DNA from: Candidatus Liptonbacteria bacterium
Lineage (GTDB): Bacteria; Patescibacteriota; Minisyncoccia; UBA6257; 2-01-FULL-56-20
Length of the DNA stretch: 30,602 nt
Reading direction: 5' to 3'
NCBI GenBank assembly: GCA_016212635.1
Contig: JACRFR010000032.1
Coordinates: forward strand, 1 to 30,602
Shown: in pieces, positions 7,202 to 14,307 of the stretch
Layout: each line of letters begins with the position of its first letter
Numbering within the stretch: the first letter of the stretch is position 1
Notes under the pieces: model-generated
Databases searched by the model: none
The model's input: only the letters and a program-made list of their open reading frames with translations
What the model was told of the DNA's origin: nothing
Translations under genes and position numbers: made by a program

Positions 7202-7396
7202 CAGGAATTACCGGTCTTTCTCTCGATTCGCATTATTACCTCGGTTATTAGCATTATTAGCGATTACTCCTTGCGATATTCGCGATTACTCTGTATCATA
7301 TTAACATTGTAGAAGTTCAAGTGTTTCCGTTGGTGTCGGCGGGCGCGGGAACGGGTCGGTCTACAATTACTTTCTAGGCAAGCACAACAAGATAGA

Positions 7397-7696
7397 ATGC
7401 GTCTGTATATTGGAAACCTTTCCTATCAGACCACTGACGACACGTTGCGCGACTACTTCTCGCAGGCCGGCGCGGTTACTTCCGCGTCCGTGCTCAAGGA
7501 CAAGATCTCGGGTCGTTCCCGGGGTTTTGGCTTTGTCGAGTTTGAGAGCGATGAAGATGGCCGCAAGGCGATCGAGATGTTCAACGGTAAGGAGTTTGAG
7601 GGCCGACCGTTGGTCGTTAACGAGGCACGTCCGATGGAAAATCGGGCGGCCGGTGGCAGTGGTAGCGGTAGCGGCGGAGGTTATTCGAGCTACTAA
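7397..7696 (+). CDS. RRM-type RNA-binding protein, glycine-rich tail
   Basis: A 99-aa protein with one RNA-recognition motif: RNP2 is LYIGNL (3-8) and RNP1 is RGFGFVEF (42-49). The tail AAGGSGSGSGGGYSSY is flexible and glycine-rich. This is the layout of the small cold-inducible RNA-binding proteins of cyanobacteria and some other bacteria, thought to act as RNA chaperones. The 195-nt upstream region has no gene and may be a regulated 5' UTR. A strong 12-bp hairpin follows the stop. Confidence 0.93.
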   Translation: MRLYIGNLSYQTTDDTLRDYFSQAGAVTSASVLKDKISGRSRGFGFVEFESDEDGRKAIEMFNGKEFEGRPLVVNEARPMENRAAGGSGSGSGGGYSSY

Positions 7697-7727
7697 CCTT
7701 TAACCAAGGTTTTAGTTTTCGATGTCT

Positions 7728-7755
7728 GCATGCGCCCCGACCCCGGGGCGCATGC
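7728..7755 (+). terminator. GC-rich hairpin after RRM gene
   Basis: GCATGCGCCCCG (7728-7739), a 4-nt loop and CGGGGCGCATGC (7744-7755) form a perfect 12-bp stem. No T-run follows, so it may stabilise the 3' end rather than terminate. Confidence 0.55.
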
Positions 7756-7808
7756 TATTGTTAAGTGGATACGCTTTCCTCCGGAGGCGGATCCTCCTCT
7801 GGAGGAAA

Positions 7809-7926
7809 CGAATAGTGCATGCGAATTACCCCACCTAACCTCCCCTTTCTAAGGGGAGGAGCGGAGGGGTCAGATATTAGATATACTTGACGATGTAGAT
7901 ACACTTAGCGAATAGTGCATGCGAAT
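7809..7926. repeat. Pair of 18-bp direct repeats upstream of tsaC
   Basis: CGAATAGTGCATGCGAAT occurs at 7809-7826 and 7909-7926, 100 bp apart, with a decayed third piece (GTGCATACGAAT) at about 7935-7946. Between them is the CCTCCCCTTTCTAAGGGGAGG palindrome (about 7838-7858), whose relatives occur near 4500 and 16346. Confidence 0.75.
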
Positions 7927-7958
7927 CGGGGAGGGTGCATACGAATCGGGAAACAAGC

Positions 7959-8597
7959 ATGACAGACCGAATCACGTTTCAGAAAGAAGCAGAGCCCTAC
8001 CGGTTGTCTGACTGGCGGACCGTGATCCGAATTCTGTGCCACGGAGGCGTGGGAGTTATTCCTACGGATACTATCTATGGTTTAGTAGGTTCCGCGCTTT
8101 TGCCCAAAACGGTGGAGCGAATTTATCGCTTACGCTGCCGTAACCAAAGCAAGCCGATGATCGTGTTGATCGGTTCGCTGGCCGACCTGAAGCGGTTCGG
8201 GGTGACACTCGATACTCCCGCTCGGAAAACTTTACGAACCCTTTGGCCGGGCAAGGTGAGCGTGGTCCTGCCGGTTACCAGTCCGCGCTTTAAGTATCTG
8301 CATCGTGGAACTAAAACCATAGCTTTCCGTCTGCCCGCTTGGCCGCCGCTCCGGCACCTGCTCCGGGCAACCGGGCCCCTGGTCGCGCCCAGTGTTAATC
8401 GAGAGGGGAAGTCACCAGCGGAGAATATTTCTGAAGCCCGGCGGTATTTCGGAGAACGAGTGGATTTTTATGTGAATTCCGGCCACAGGCAAGGGCGGCC
8501 CTCCACCCTAGTGAGTTTTAGAAACAATCACCTAACCGTTCTGCGTCCCGGCGCAGCAAAAGTTGAACAAGTATCGAGGCCCGAACTCGAACACTGA
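7959..8597 (+). CDS. tsaC: L-threonylcarbamoyladenylate synthase (TsaC/Sua5/YrdC)
   Basis: A 212-aa YrdC-fold protein that makes threonylcarbamoyl-AMP from threonine, bicarbonate and ATP, the first step of the t6A37 tRNA modification. Motifs: GGVGVIPTDTIYGLVGSA, a YRLRCRNQSKPMIVLI stretch (the usual KxRxxxKP region), LWPGKVSVVLP and GPLVAPSVNREGKSPA. ATG 7959 is preferred over an in-frame GTG at 7935, which lies in repeat sequence. It has no Sua5 C-terminal domain. The last residues (SRPELEH) are encoded by an interspersed repeat arm. Confidence 0.92.
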   Translation: MTDRITFQKEAEPYRLSDWRTVIRILCHGGVGVIPTDTIYGLVGSALLPKTVERIYRLRCRNQSKPMIVLIGSLADLKRFGVTLDTPARKTLRTLWPGKVSVVLPVTSPRFKYLHRGTKTIAFRLPAWPPLRHLLRATGPLVAPSVNREGKSPAENISEARRYFGERVDFYVNSGHRQGRPSTLVSFRNNHLTVLRPGAAKVEQVSRPELEH

Positions 8598-8617
8598 CTG
8601 TTAGAGGTCGGGCCTCG
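8575..8617. repeat. Interspersed hairpin repeat at tsaC 3' end
   Basis: CGAGGCCCGA (8575-8584) and TCGGGCCTCG (8608-8617) flank the tsaC stop. This is a variant of the GAGGTCGGGCCTC family and may act as a transcript 3'-end hairpin. Confidence 0.75.
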
Positions 8618-8628
8618 CTCGGGCTTTG

Positions 8629-8657
8629 TTGACTTTAATGAGCTTCCTTGCTATACT
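8629..8657 (+). promoter_or_regulatory. Sigma-70-type promoter for small RNA
   Basis: TTGACT (8629-8634), a 17-nt spacer and TATACT (8652-8657). It is the best promoter in the window. The predicted start is near 8664. Confidence 0.75.
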
Positions 8658-8663
8658 GTGCAC

Positions 8664-8751
8664 GTTAGATGAGTGAGGTTAGAGCAACAAATTACGTGGC
8701 TTTGACCCCTCCTAAAGCTGTTGCCAAAGATCCCCCCGTAAGGGGGTTTTT
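8664..8751 (+). ncRNA. Putative small RNA (about 88 nt), own promoter and terminator
   Basis: Promoter, about 70 nt of body and a strong terminator with no ORF of note. The body can form GCAACA (about 8684-8689) with TGTTGC (8719-8724). TAGATGAGTG (8666-8675) is complementary to CACTCATCTA in the downstream 37-nt repeats. CCTCCTAAAGCTGTTG (8708-8723) is complementary to CAACAGCTTTAGGAGG at 8980-8995. I cannot match it to 4.5S, 6S, tmRNA or RNase P RNA by eye. Confidence 0.65.
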
Positions 8752-8759
8752 GGCTTTTT
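8733..8759 (+). terminator. Intrinsic terminator of small RNA
   Basis: CCCCC, loop GTAA, GGGGG (8742-8746), TTTTT, GGC, TTTTT. Confidence 0.9.
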
Positions 8760-8845
8760 GGGGTGGTTATGTATAATTAAATGGCACCTCTCTGTTTTGG
8801 TGGCGAGCCTCGCACCTTGCTAAAATCTCGTCTGTTTTAGTGGTA

Positions 8846-8882
8846 GCGAGTAGAGCACTCATCTATCAGCCAACAGCTTTAG
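8846..8882 (+). repeat. 37-nt structured repeat, copy 1
   Basis: GCGAGTAGAGCACTCATCTA continuing to TTTAG is identical to 8955-8991. It is followed by hairpin CCCCGC/GCGGGG and GTCGCCGCC, whose end can pair partly with the GGTAGCGA that opens the copy. The 5' flank (CTGTTTTAGTGG) resembles that of copy 2 and a partial third occurrence near 8791-8803 (CTGTTTTGGTGGC). A TATAAT at 8772-8777, just after the small-RNA terminator, could drive it. Confidence 0.7.
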
Positions 8883-8919
8883 CCCCGCTTAGCGGGGTCG
8901 CCGCCCAATATTGACAAAC

Positions 8920-8925
8920 TATAAT
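8920..8925 (+). promoter_or_regulatory. -10 box for structured RNA upstream of murB
   Basis: A perfect TATAAT. TTGACA at 8911-8916 is too close to be its -35. Confidence 0.45.
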
Positions 8926-8954
8926 ACGTTTTAAGTTCGCCTTTTCTGATGGTG

Positions 8955-8991
8955 GCGAGTAGAGCACTCATCTATCAGCCAACAGCTTTAG
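8955..8991 (+). repeat. 37-nt structured repeat, copy 2
   Basis: Identical to 8846-8882, 109 bp downstream. It is followed by GAGGTCACC instead of the CCCCGC hairpin; that hairpin recurs at 9033 after an inserted arm. Confidence 0.85.
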
Positions 8992-9084
8992 GAGGTCACC
9001 ACTTGCCACCAACAGAAAAGACGAATTTCCAGCCCCGCTAGGCGGGGTCGCTACCTCTAAAGTAGGCGAACCGGGAACAGTATG

Positions 9085-9116
9085 CCGTCGCTCCTGTCCC
9101 TGGGGTGACGGTTTTT
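9085..9116 (+). terminator. Terminator or attenuator just before murB
   Basis: CCGTC (9085-9089) pairs with GACGG (9107-9111), followed by TTTTT. An alternative pairing, GGGAACAG (9073-9080) with CTGTCCC (9094-9100), would compete with it. The T-run ends 14 nt before ATG 9130. Confidence 0.5.
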
Positions 9117-9129
9117 GTATGGAAATAAC

Positions 9130-10074
9130 ATGTCCCTTGTCCGAGAAAATGTTCCGCTAAAACGTTTCAGCAATTTTCGCATTGGCGGCGCGGCGCGGTA
9201 CTTTGTGGAAGTTGGCGCAATAAGCCAACTTCGGTCCGCGGTTCGTTTTGCCAAGCAACGGAAGCTGCCCGTGTTTCTGCTGGGCGGCGGGACAAATCTC
9301 TTGATTCGAGATGAAGGATATCCGGGTTTGGTCTTACGCATCACTTTCCCCGGAGTGAGCGTGCATGGCGCAACGCTTCGGGCGGGAGCGGGAGCAACCG
9401 TCGCGCAGCTGGTCGCCGCCGCTGTCCGGGCGGGCCTCATGGGCTTGGAGTGGGCCGGCGGCTTGCCGGGTACAGTGGGCGGTGCGATCTTCGGCAATGC
9501 CGGCGCTTTCGGAGGCGAGATAAAGGACTCGGTGTCGTCGGTCGAGAGTTTTAATTTGCGTACAGGTAAAATAATCCGTCGCGCCACGGACGCTTGCCAG
9601 TTCAGCTACCGAAACAGCGTTTTCAAGGAACGGGCGGGCCAAGAGGTGATCTTGCGGGCCGTGTTTCGGTTGCATCCGGGCAAGACTCGCGAGCTCCGCC
9701 GGATAGCCGCCGAAAAGATCGCATTTCGGAAGGCCAGACACCCGATGGAGCACCCGAATATTGGCAGTATTTTCAAGAACATTCCTCTGGCCCGCGCGCG
9801 GGCATCTACCCGGGTAACCACGGAAATGCTAGGTCGGTGGCCGGTTAAGAACGACCCCTTTCCGGTCATACCAGCCGCGGTGCTTTTGGCGGAAGCGGGC
9901 TTGCGGGGAACTGTGGCCGGCGGAGCGATGATCTCGCCCAAGCATCCGAATTTTATCGTTAACGTGACCGGCGCGTCCGCCCGGGACGTGGAGGCATTGA
10001 TCGCTCTGGCTAAAGAACGGATCCGCGAGAATTTCGGCTTGGAGTTGGAAGAAGAAGTTCGTCGCGTGGGTTAA
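9130..10074 (+). CDS. murB: UDP-N-acetylenolpyruvoylglucosamine reductase
   Basis: A 314-aa FAD enzyme that uses NADPH to reduce UDP-GlcNAc-enolpyruvate to UDP-MurNAc in the cytoplasm, for peptidoglycan. Motifs: FSNFRIGGAARYF, LGGGTNLLIRDEG (FAD loop), GLEWAGGLPGTVGGAIFGNAGAFG, FSYRNSVFK, the catalytic serine in NIGSIFKN, and HPNFIVNVTGASARDVEALI. ATG 9130 fits the family start; in-frame TTG 9115 lies in the terminator T-run. Gene length is normal. Its upstream region is the structured-RNA interval, so it may be attenuated, or transcribed from an unseen promoter as a leaderless mRNA. Confidence 0.95.
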   Translation: MSLVRENVPLKRFSNFRIGGAARYFVEVGAISQLRSAVRFAKQRKLPVFLLGGGTNLLIRDEGYPGLVLRITFPGVSVHGATLRAGAGATVAQLVAAAVRAGLMGLEWAGGLPGTVGGAIFGNAGAFGGEIKDSVSSVESFNLRTGKIIRRATDACQFSYRNSVFKERAGQEVILRAVFRLHPGKTRELRRIAAEKIAFRKARHPMEHPNIGSIFKNIPLARARASTRVTTEMLGRWPVKNDPFPVIPAAVLLAEAGLRGTVAGGAMISPKHPNFIVNVTGASARDVEALIALAKERIRENFGLELEEEVRRVG

Positions 10075-10100
10075 GAGTGCGCCACAAGCCGCGGCGCCTG

Positions 10101-10157
10101 GCCCCGACGAAAAATTCTGTCGGGGCTCCGACCCGCGGCAAAACCGCGGCGTCGGAG
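10101..10157. repeat. Two adjacent GC-rich hairpins after murB
   Basis: GCCCCGAC/GTCGGGGC (10101-10126) is followed directly by CTCCGAC-CCGCGG, loop CAAAA, CCGCGG-C-GTCGGAG (10126-10157). They are likely transcript-end structures between murB and the next promoter. Confidence 0.75.
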
Positions 10158-10194
10158 TTATGCACAATTTTTTTCGTGTGCGTCACATCCAATC

Positions 10195-10203
10195 TGCTAT
10201 AAT
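10195..10203 (+). promoter_or_regulatory. Extended -10 promoter of micro-ORF transcript
   Basis: TGCTATAAT is a perfect extended -10. The predicted start is near 10210. Confidence 0.65.
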
Positions 10204-10308
10204 TTACTCGAAGTTGGGTAACTTTATCGAGCGGTCTCGTGAGGTGATCGCCCGGTGGAGAATATAAATTGGGGGAGGTCGGAACCCAAAAAAATTATCA
10301 ACGCCAAC

Positions 10309-10350
10309 ATGGCCAAGAAGGCGAAGAAGGCAAAGAAGGCACGGAAATAG
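10309..10350 (+). CDS. Lysine-rich micropeptide MAKKAKKAKKARK (possible)
   Basis: Thirteen codons, MAKKAKKAKKARK then TAG, in a separate transcription unit (extended -10 at 10195, terminator at 10374). An in-frame GTG at 10255 would extend it to 31 aa, with MENINWGRSEPKK ahead of IINANMAKK. The AKK repeat resembles histone H1-like tails and would bind nucleic acid. The 100-nt leader may itself be a functional RNA. I cannot place it in a known family. It lies directly ahead of the hibernation factor gene, but a terminator separates them. Confidence 0.4.
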   Translation: MAKKAKKAKKARK

Positions 10351-10373
10351 TTCCGGCTTTGCTATTTAACAAG

Positions 10374-10405
10374 ATCCCCTCCGAGTAACATCGGGGGGGA
10401 TTTTG
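10374..10405 (+). terminator. Intrinsic terminator after micro-ORF
   Basis: ATCCCCTCCGA (10374-10384), a 6-nt loop and TCGGGGGGGAT (10391-10401) form an 11-bp stem with one wobble, followed by TTTG. Confidence 0.85.
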
Positions 10406-10441
10406 TTAGACACACTTTTCGCCTCGTGGTAATATGGTAAT

Positions 10442-10768
10442 ATGCAAGTAAGTTATACTTTCGTCCACCTAGATCCCAGTCCGGCGATAGAGAATTACGC
10501 CTTGGAAAAGCTAGCTTTTTTAGACAAACTGCTAAGCCGCCACGGGGGCGACGTTGCGAGCGTAGAAGTAGAGTTCGTACGTACCACCCGGCATCACCAC
10601 AAGGGCGAAGTCTATCAAGTTAATATCCGCTTGAAGCTGCCCCGCAAGCAGATCCTAGTATCCGAGACCGGAGAGGATATTCGTGCGACCCTGGACGCAG
10701 CCAAAAATAAATTGCACCAGACCGTGGAGCGGTACAAAGAACTAATTATCCAGAAGGCGCGAGTCTAG
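10442..10768 (+). CDS. hpf: Ribosome hibernation promoting factor (HPF/RaiA family)
   Basis: A 108-aa single-domain protein of the sigma-54 modulation/YfiA fold: SPAIENYALEKLAFLDKLL, VEVEFVRTT, VYQVNIRLKLPRKQILVSETGEDIRATLDAAKNKLHQTVERYK. It binds the 30S decoding region and blocks translation during dormancy. It has the short form without the dimerising tail of long HPF. TGGTAATAT (extended -10) ends 6 nt before the ATG, so this mRNA also appears leaderless. Confidence 0.92.
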   Translation: MQVSYTFVHLDPSPAIENYALEKLAFLDKLLSRHGGDVASVEVEFVRTTRHHHKGEVYQVNIRLKLPRKQILVSETGEDIRATLDAAKNKLHQTVERYKELIIQKARV

Positions 10769-10863
10769 TTTCCGGGCGTCTCCGTCGACCGGCGTATCCA
10801 GCTCGGGTCGGGTGGAACTGACGGCGATGTCAATGGTCGGTGGCGGACCGCCCGACTTTTACG

Positions 10864-13578
10864 ATGACCTCACTGATTAAAAATTTCTTCCGCGACCGTT
10901 CCCTGACAAAATTTTGGGTCGGGGTTACTGCCATTGGCAACCTCGACCCTGAAATCAAAGCTTATTCGGACGAAGAGCTTCAGGAGCAGGGCCGGGTGCT
11001 GCGCGCCGCGGCGCAAGACTTGGGTTTGACGGCCGAGGGGCTGACCAGGGCTTTCGCTATTGCGCGCGAGGCGGCCTGGCGCACTCTCCGGCAGCGACCT
11101 TACGATGTTCAGATCTTGGGCGGGCTGATCATTCACCAGGGTGCTATTGCGGAACTAACCACTGGGGAGGGTAAGACCCTGGCCGCAGTGGCTCCGGTCT
11201 ACGCTAATGCTCTCTCTGGGCAGGGGGTTCATGTGGTTACGGTCAATGAGTACCTGGCTCGCCGGGATACGGTCTGGATGGGCCAGGTTTACAGCTTCCT
11301 GGGGCTCTCGGTGGGCTGTTTGGTACCTAATGGGGCTTATCTCTACGATCCCACTTTTACGCAGATCAACGCGGATCTAAACGCGGATCAACGCGGATCC
11401 GGACTGGCCCCCGGCGAGTCGAAGTTGTTAGATGAGGAGCGGGACACGACCGGCAGTTTTCGGGTACAGCAGGAATACCTGCGGCCGGTCTCCCGGCGGG
11501 AAGCTTATGCCGCGGACGTGACTTACGGCACCAACTATGAATTTGGTTTCGATTACCTGCGTGATAATCTTGTCTATCGCCTGGAAGATAAAGTCCAGCG
11601 GGGGCACCCGTTTGCCATCATTGATGAGGTGGACAGTATCCTGATCGACGAAGCGCGCACGCCGCTGATCATTTCCGCGCCGGACGCCGAATCCAGCGAG
11701 CTCTACAAAACTTTCACTCGGATCGTCGCGCGCTTGGAGAAAGATGCGGATTTCACGGTGGATGAAAAGTTAAAATCAGTGGCGATCACCGCGGACGGAA
11801 TTACCAAGGCGGAGCAAGCTATGGGTGTAGCCAACATTTACTCCGCCGAGAACATCCGGCTGGTGCGCTATCTGGAGGAATGCCTGCGGGCCAAGGCGCT
11901 GTTCGAACGGGATCGGGATTACGTGGTCCGGAACGGCGAGGTCATCATCGTAGACGAGTTCACCGGCCGGATGCTCCAAGGCCGGCGTTACACCGGCGGT
12001 TTGCACCAAGCGATCGAGGCCAAAGAAGGCGTGGCGGTCAAGGAGGAGTCACGGACTTACGCCAAGATCTCGGTTCAGAACTACTTCCGCATGTACCGGA
12101 AGATCTCGGGCATGACCGGCACCGCCCAGACTTCCGCCGAGGAGTTCCACAAGGTCTACAATTTGGAGGTATTTACCGTGCCGACCCACCGGCCGATGAT
12201 CCGGCAGGATCAGCCGGATCTGATCTATAAGGATTATGAGGCGAAACTGCGAGCGATCGCCGCTGACGTCAAGGCGCGGCACGAGAAAGGCCAGCCGATT
12301 TTGATGGGTACTACCTCAATTCAAAGGAATGAGTTGGTTTCGGCCGCGCTACATCGGGTGGGCGTACCCCACGAAGTATTGAACGCCAAAAATAACGAAC
12401 GGGAGGGCGCGATCATCGCCCAGGCCGGCCGTTTGGGCGGCGTGACGGTGGCCACCAATATGGCGGGCCGCGGCGTGGACATTATCCTGGGAGGCAATCC
12501 GCCCGACCCGGAAGCGGCGCGCAAGGTTAAAGAAGTCGGCGGCTTGCATGTGATCGGCACTGAACGCCATGAAGCTCGCCGGATCGATAATCAGCTCCGC
12601 GGTCGTTCCGGCCGCCAGGGCGATCCGGGCACCTCCCAATTCTATTTGGGCCTGGATGATGACCTGCTCCGCATCTTCGGCGGGGAAAGGATCCAGGGAC
12701 TCATGTCCCGCTTCAACCTGCCGGACGATCAGCCTATCCAAATGGGCATTGTTTCCAAGGCGGTGGCCGAAGCCCAGGCCAAAGTGGAGGGCGCGAACTT
12801 CGACATGCGCAAGCACCTCCTGGAGTACGATGACGTGTTAAATAAACAGCGCACCGCGGTCTATCGGGAACGCAACGAGATCTTGGGCAGTATCTCTTGG
12901 GAGAGTTTGGCCGCGGTGGTGCGCAAGGCCGCGGAGGCGCACCTTACGGGATTATTGGTCATGGCTGGGGTTCAAGCGCCCGGTAAGGAAGTTTGGGATG
13001 GCGCCGAGATAGGGGAGGTTGCCCAGGCGTTTGTGGAGGCGGGTCTCGCCACGCCGCAGCTACAAGCGCAGGCGGGCCTCGCCCCGGAGGATCAAGCCTT
13101 GACTACTACCACCACCGTCGCCGAGGCACGGGACTTAATTCAACAAAAAAGTCTGGCCGCCGCGCACGATCCCCAAACCAGGTTTCGCTTGTTGGGCATC
13201 TTGGACGCACTCTGGATGAACCACCTGGACGACCTGGAGGCGCTCTCGGAATCGGTCGGTCTCCGGGCCTACGGCCAGCGCGATCCCTTGGTGGAGTACC
13301 GCCACGAGGCCAGCCGGGTATATAAAGAGTTTTGGGCCAATTTTAACGGCTGGGTGTTTATGAATATTTTTCGCCTGGCGAAAAATACGCGAAGTGACGC
13401 GAATCTAAACGCGAATCCGCGCGAAGCAGAACACGAATCTACGCGAGCTGACAAATCCCCCTCCTTGCCCTCTGTCTCTACTCCCAACTCTCTACTCCCT
13501 ACTCACTCCAAACTTGGCCGCAACGACCCCTGCCCGTGCGGGTCGGGGAAGAAATATAAAAAATGCCACGGAAGATAA
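10864..13578 (+). CDS. secA: Preprotein translocase ATPase SecA
   Basis: A 904-aa motor that drives precursor proteins through SecYEG. Visible: Walker A TGEGKT (100-105), IIDEVDSILIDEARTPLI (DEAD-type Walker B), TNYEFGFDYLRDN, ISGMTGTAQTSAEEF, TNMAGRGVDIILGG, RIDNQLRGRSGRQGDPG, and a C-terminal SEC-C zinc motif CPCGSGKKYKKCHGR. ATG 10864 fits the family start; in-frame GTG 10840 is less likely. Two segments look repeat-derived: TFTQINADLNADQRGSG (DNA about 11357-11402, built from ACGCGGATC units) and the tail linker (13381-13500, GCGAATC and TCTACTC repeats). The next gene starts 1 nt after its stop. Confidence 0.96.
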   Translation: MTSLIKNFFRDRSLTKFWVGVTAIGNLDPEIKAYSDEELQEQGRVLRAAAQDLGLTAEGLTRAFAIAREAAWRTLRQRPYDVQILGGLIIHQGAIAELTTGEGKTLAAVAPVYANALSGQGVHVVTVNEYLARRDTVWMGQVYSFLGLSVGCLVPNGAYLYDPTFTQINADLNADQRGSGLAPGESKLLDEERDTTGSFRVQQEYLRPVSRREAYAADVTYGTNYEFGFDYLRDNLVYRLEDKVQRGHPFAIIDEVDSILIDEARTPLIISAPDAESSELYKTFTRIVARLEKDADFTVDEKLKSVAITADGITKAEQAMGVANIYSAENIRLVRYLEECLRAKALFERDRDYVVRNGEVIIVDEFTGRMLQGRRYTGGLHQAIEAKEGVAVKEESRTYAKISVQNYFRMYRKISGMTGTAQTSAEEFHKVYNLEVFTVPTHRPMIRQDQPDLIYKDYEAKLRAIAADVKARHEKGQPILMGTTSIQRNELVSAALHRVGVPHEVLNAKNNEREGAIIAQAGRLGGVTVATNMAGRGVDIILGGNPPDPEAARKVKEVGGLHVIGTERHEARRIDNQLRGRSGRQGDPGTSQFYLGLDDDLLRIFGGERIQGLMSRFNLPDDQPIQMGIVSKAVAEAQAKVEGANFDMRKHLLEYDDVLNKQRTAVYRERNEILGSISWESLAAVVRKAAEAHLTGLLVMAGVQAPGKEVWDGAEIGEVAQAFVEAGLATPQLQAQAGLAPEDQALTTTTTVAEARDLIQQKSLAAAHDPQTRFRLLGILDALWMNHLDDLEALSESVGLRAYGQRDPLVEYRHEASRVYKEFWANFNGWVFMNIFRLAKNTRSDANLNANPREAEHESTRADKSPSLPSVSTPNSLLPTHSKLGRNDPCPCGSGKKYKKCHGR

Positions 13579-13579
13579 T

Positions 13580-13927
13580 ATGGCAACCGTAATCGTCAAA
13601 GAGCAAATTTCCCGGGAGGAGCTGAAACGCTTGACTAGCGCCGACTTCGGGAATCTGGTCAAGGCCGTGGTGGACACGGCGCAAGAAATTGCGGCGATCG
13701 GCGGCGAAATGCATGCGGATATGGAAGTTATGCTGACCGAACAGGAACACTCCCGGCGGGAAAATACCTGGGGCGTGAATTTGTACCTGGATCTCGCGGG
13801 AGATGATTTTTTGGAGTTTGATTCCATGATCAATTTAAAACCGGCCTATGGCAACCGATCTCGGGGCGTGGAGAATCCGGAGGTGCGGGAAAAGATTCGG
13901 GCAGTAGTCAATAAACTACTGAAATAA
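13580..13927 (+). CDS. DUF5674-like protein
   Basis: A 115-aa protein: the start MATVIVKEQISREELKRL, then DFGNLVKAVVDTAQEIAAIGGEMHADMEVML, WGVNLYLD, LEFDSMINLKP, GNRSRGVENPEVREKI. I recognise the pattern (KAVVD, GGExHADxE, WGxNxY, EFDSxINxxP) as that of DUF5674; this is from memory. The conserved Asp/Glu/His residues suggest a metal or nucleotide site, but no function is established. It starts 1 nt after the secA stop and ends 1 nt before the next gene, so the three form an operon. Confidence 0.72.
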   Translation: MATVIVKEQISREELKRLTSADFGNLVKAVVDTAQEIAAIGGEMHADMEVMLTEQEHSRRENTWGVNLYLDLAGDDFLEFDSMINLKPAYGNRSRGVENPEVREKIRAVVNKLLK

Positions 13928-13928
13928 T

Positions 13929-14279
13929 ATGCCGAATTTCATACATAAGGATCTGGCGGCGGGCCGATGGTTTGGACTCTCTATTTTGGAACAGCTCGGC
14001 AACATCGGCAGCGAGGTCAGCCGGGCGGCGAAATGGCAATCACGGAATCCGGAAATATTTGCCGGAGCGGTTGACCGTTCCCTGGATTTGTTCGATTTGA
14101 CGCTCGCGGATCCCCGCTGGTTTCAGACCGGTCGGAGGTACGAGATCGCCCGGGCCCGAGAGGTTTTTTGCGATGCCGCGTTGAATCAGGGGGCCGAGTA
14201 CGGCAGCCAGCTGAAAGACCTTCAGAGTTATTTTGACCAGTTTGCCCTGGCGGCGCGAAATAAGGCTGACTTGAGCTAA
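13929..14279 (+). CDS. Conserved all-helical protein of unknown function
   Basis: A 116-aa protein with amphipathic helices: HKDLAAGRWFGLSILEQLGNIGSEVSRA, AGAVDRSLDLFDLTLADPRW, RRYEIARAREVFCDA, LKDLQSYFDQFALAAR. I have a recollection of similar short proteins (HKDLAAGRW...NIGSEV...ALELLDLTIADP) in Patescibacteria, without assigned function. The helical-bundle form, with RxxxxR/H-type polar residues, would fit HEPN or four-helix-bundle proteins; that is only a guess. It starts 1 nt after the preceding stop. Confidence 0.75.
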   Translation: MPNFIHKDLAAGRWFGLSILEQLGNIGSEVSRAAKWQSRNPEIFAGAVDRSLDLFDLTLADPRWFQTGRRYEIARAREVFCDAALNQGAEYGSQLKDLQSYFDQFALAARNKADLS

Positions 14280-14307
14280 AACAGCGTACCATGGGAGACA
14301 AAGAGTT

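Larger units (their letters stand above)
8930..9118 (+). ncRNA. Putative structured RNA containing repeat copy 2, ends in terminator before murB
   Basis: A consistent multibranch fold can be drawn. The closing stem is GTTCGCC (8935-8941) with GGCGAAC (9065-9071). A long arm of about 18 bp is formed by CTTTTCTG-GGTGGC-GAGT with ACTT-GCCACC-CAGAAAAG (8941-8960 with 9001-9020). Hairpin CCCCGC/GCGGGG lies at about 9033-9046. The 40-nt loop of the long arm holds the repeat core and an AGGAGGT. CCGTC/GACGG plus TTTTT (9085-9116) ends it. It may be a free RNA or the murB leader. Confidence 0.55.

Noticed and set aside
8781..8840. 19-aa leader peptide MAPLCFGGEPRTLLKSRLF after the small-RNA terminator
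   Set aside because: It lies in repeat-like structured sequence, has no initiation signal, and there is no sign of codon-dependent attenuation.
8846..8991. The repeated GTAGAGCACTC segments as tRNA genes
   Set aside because: They resemble a tRNA D-arm (GTAGAGCA), but no acceptor stem, anticodon arm or GGTTCGA T-loop can be assembled.
13514..13579. Upstream extension of the DUF5674-like gene into secA
   Set aside because: The extra residues (MAATTPARAGRGRN) are secA sequence in another frame; homology begins at ATG 13580.
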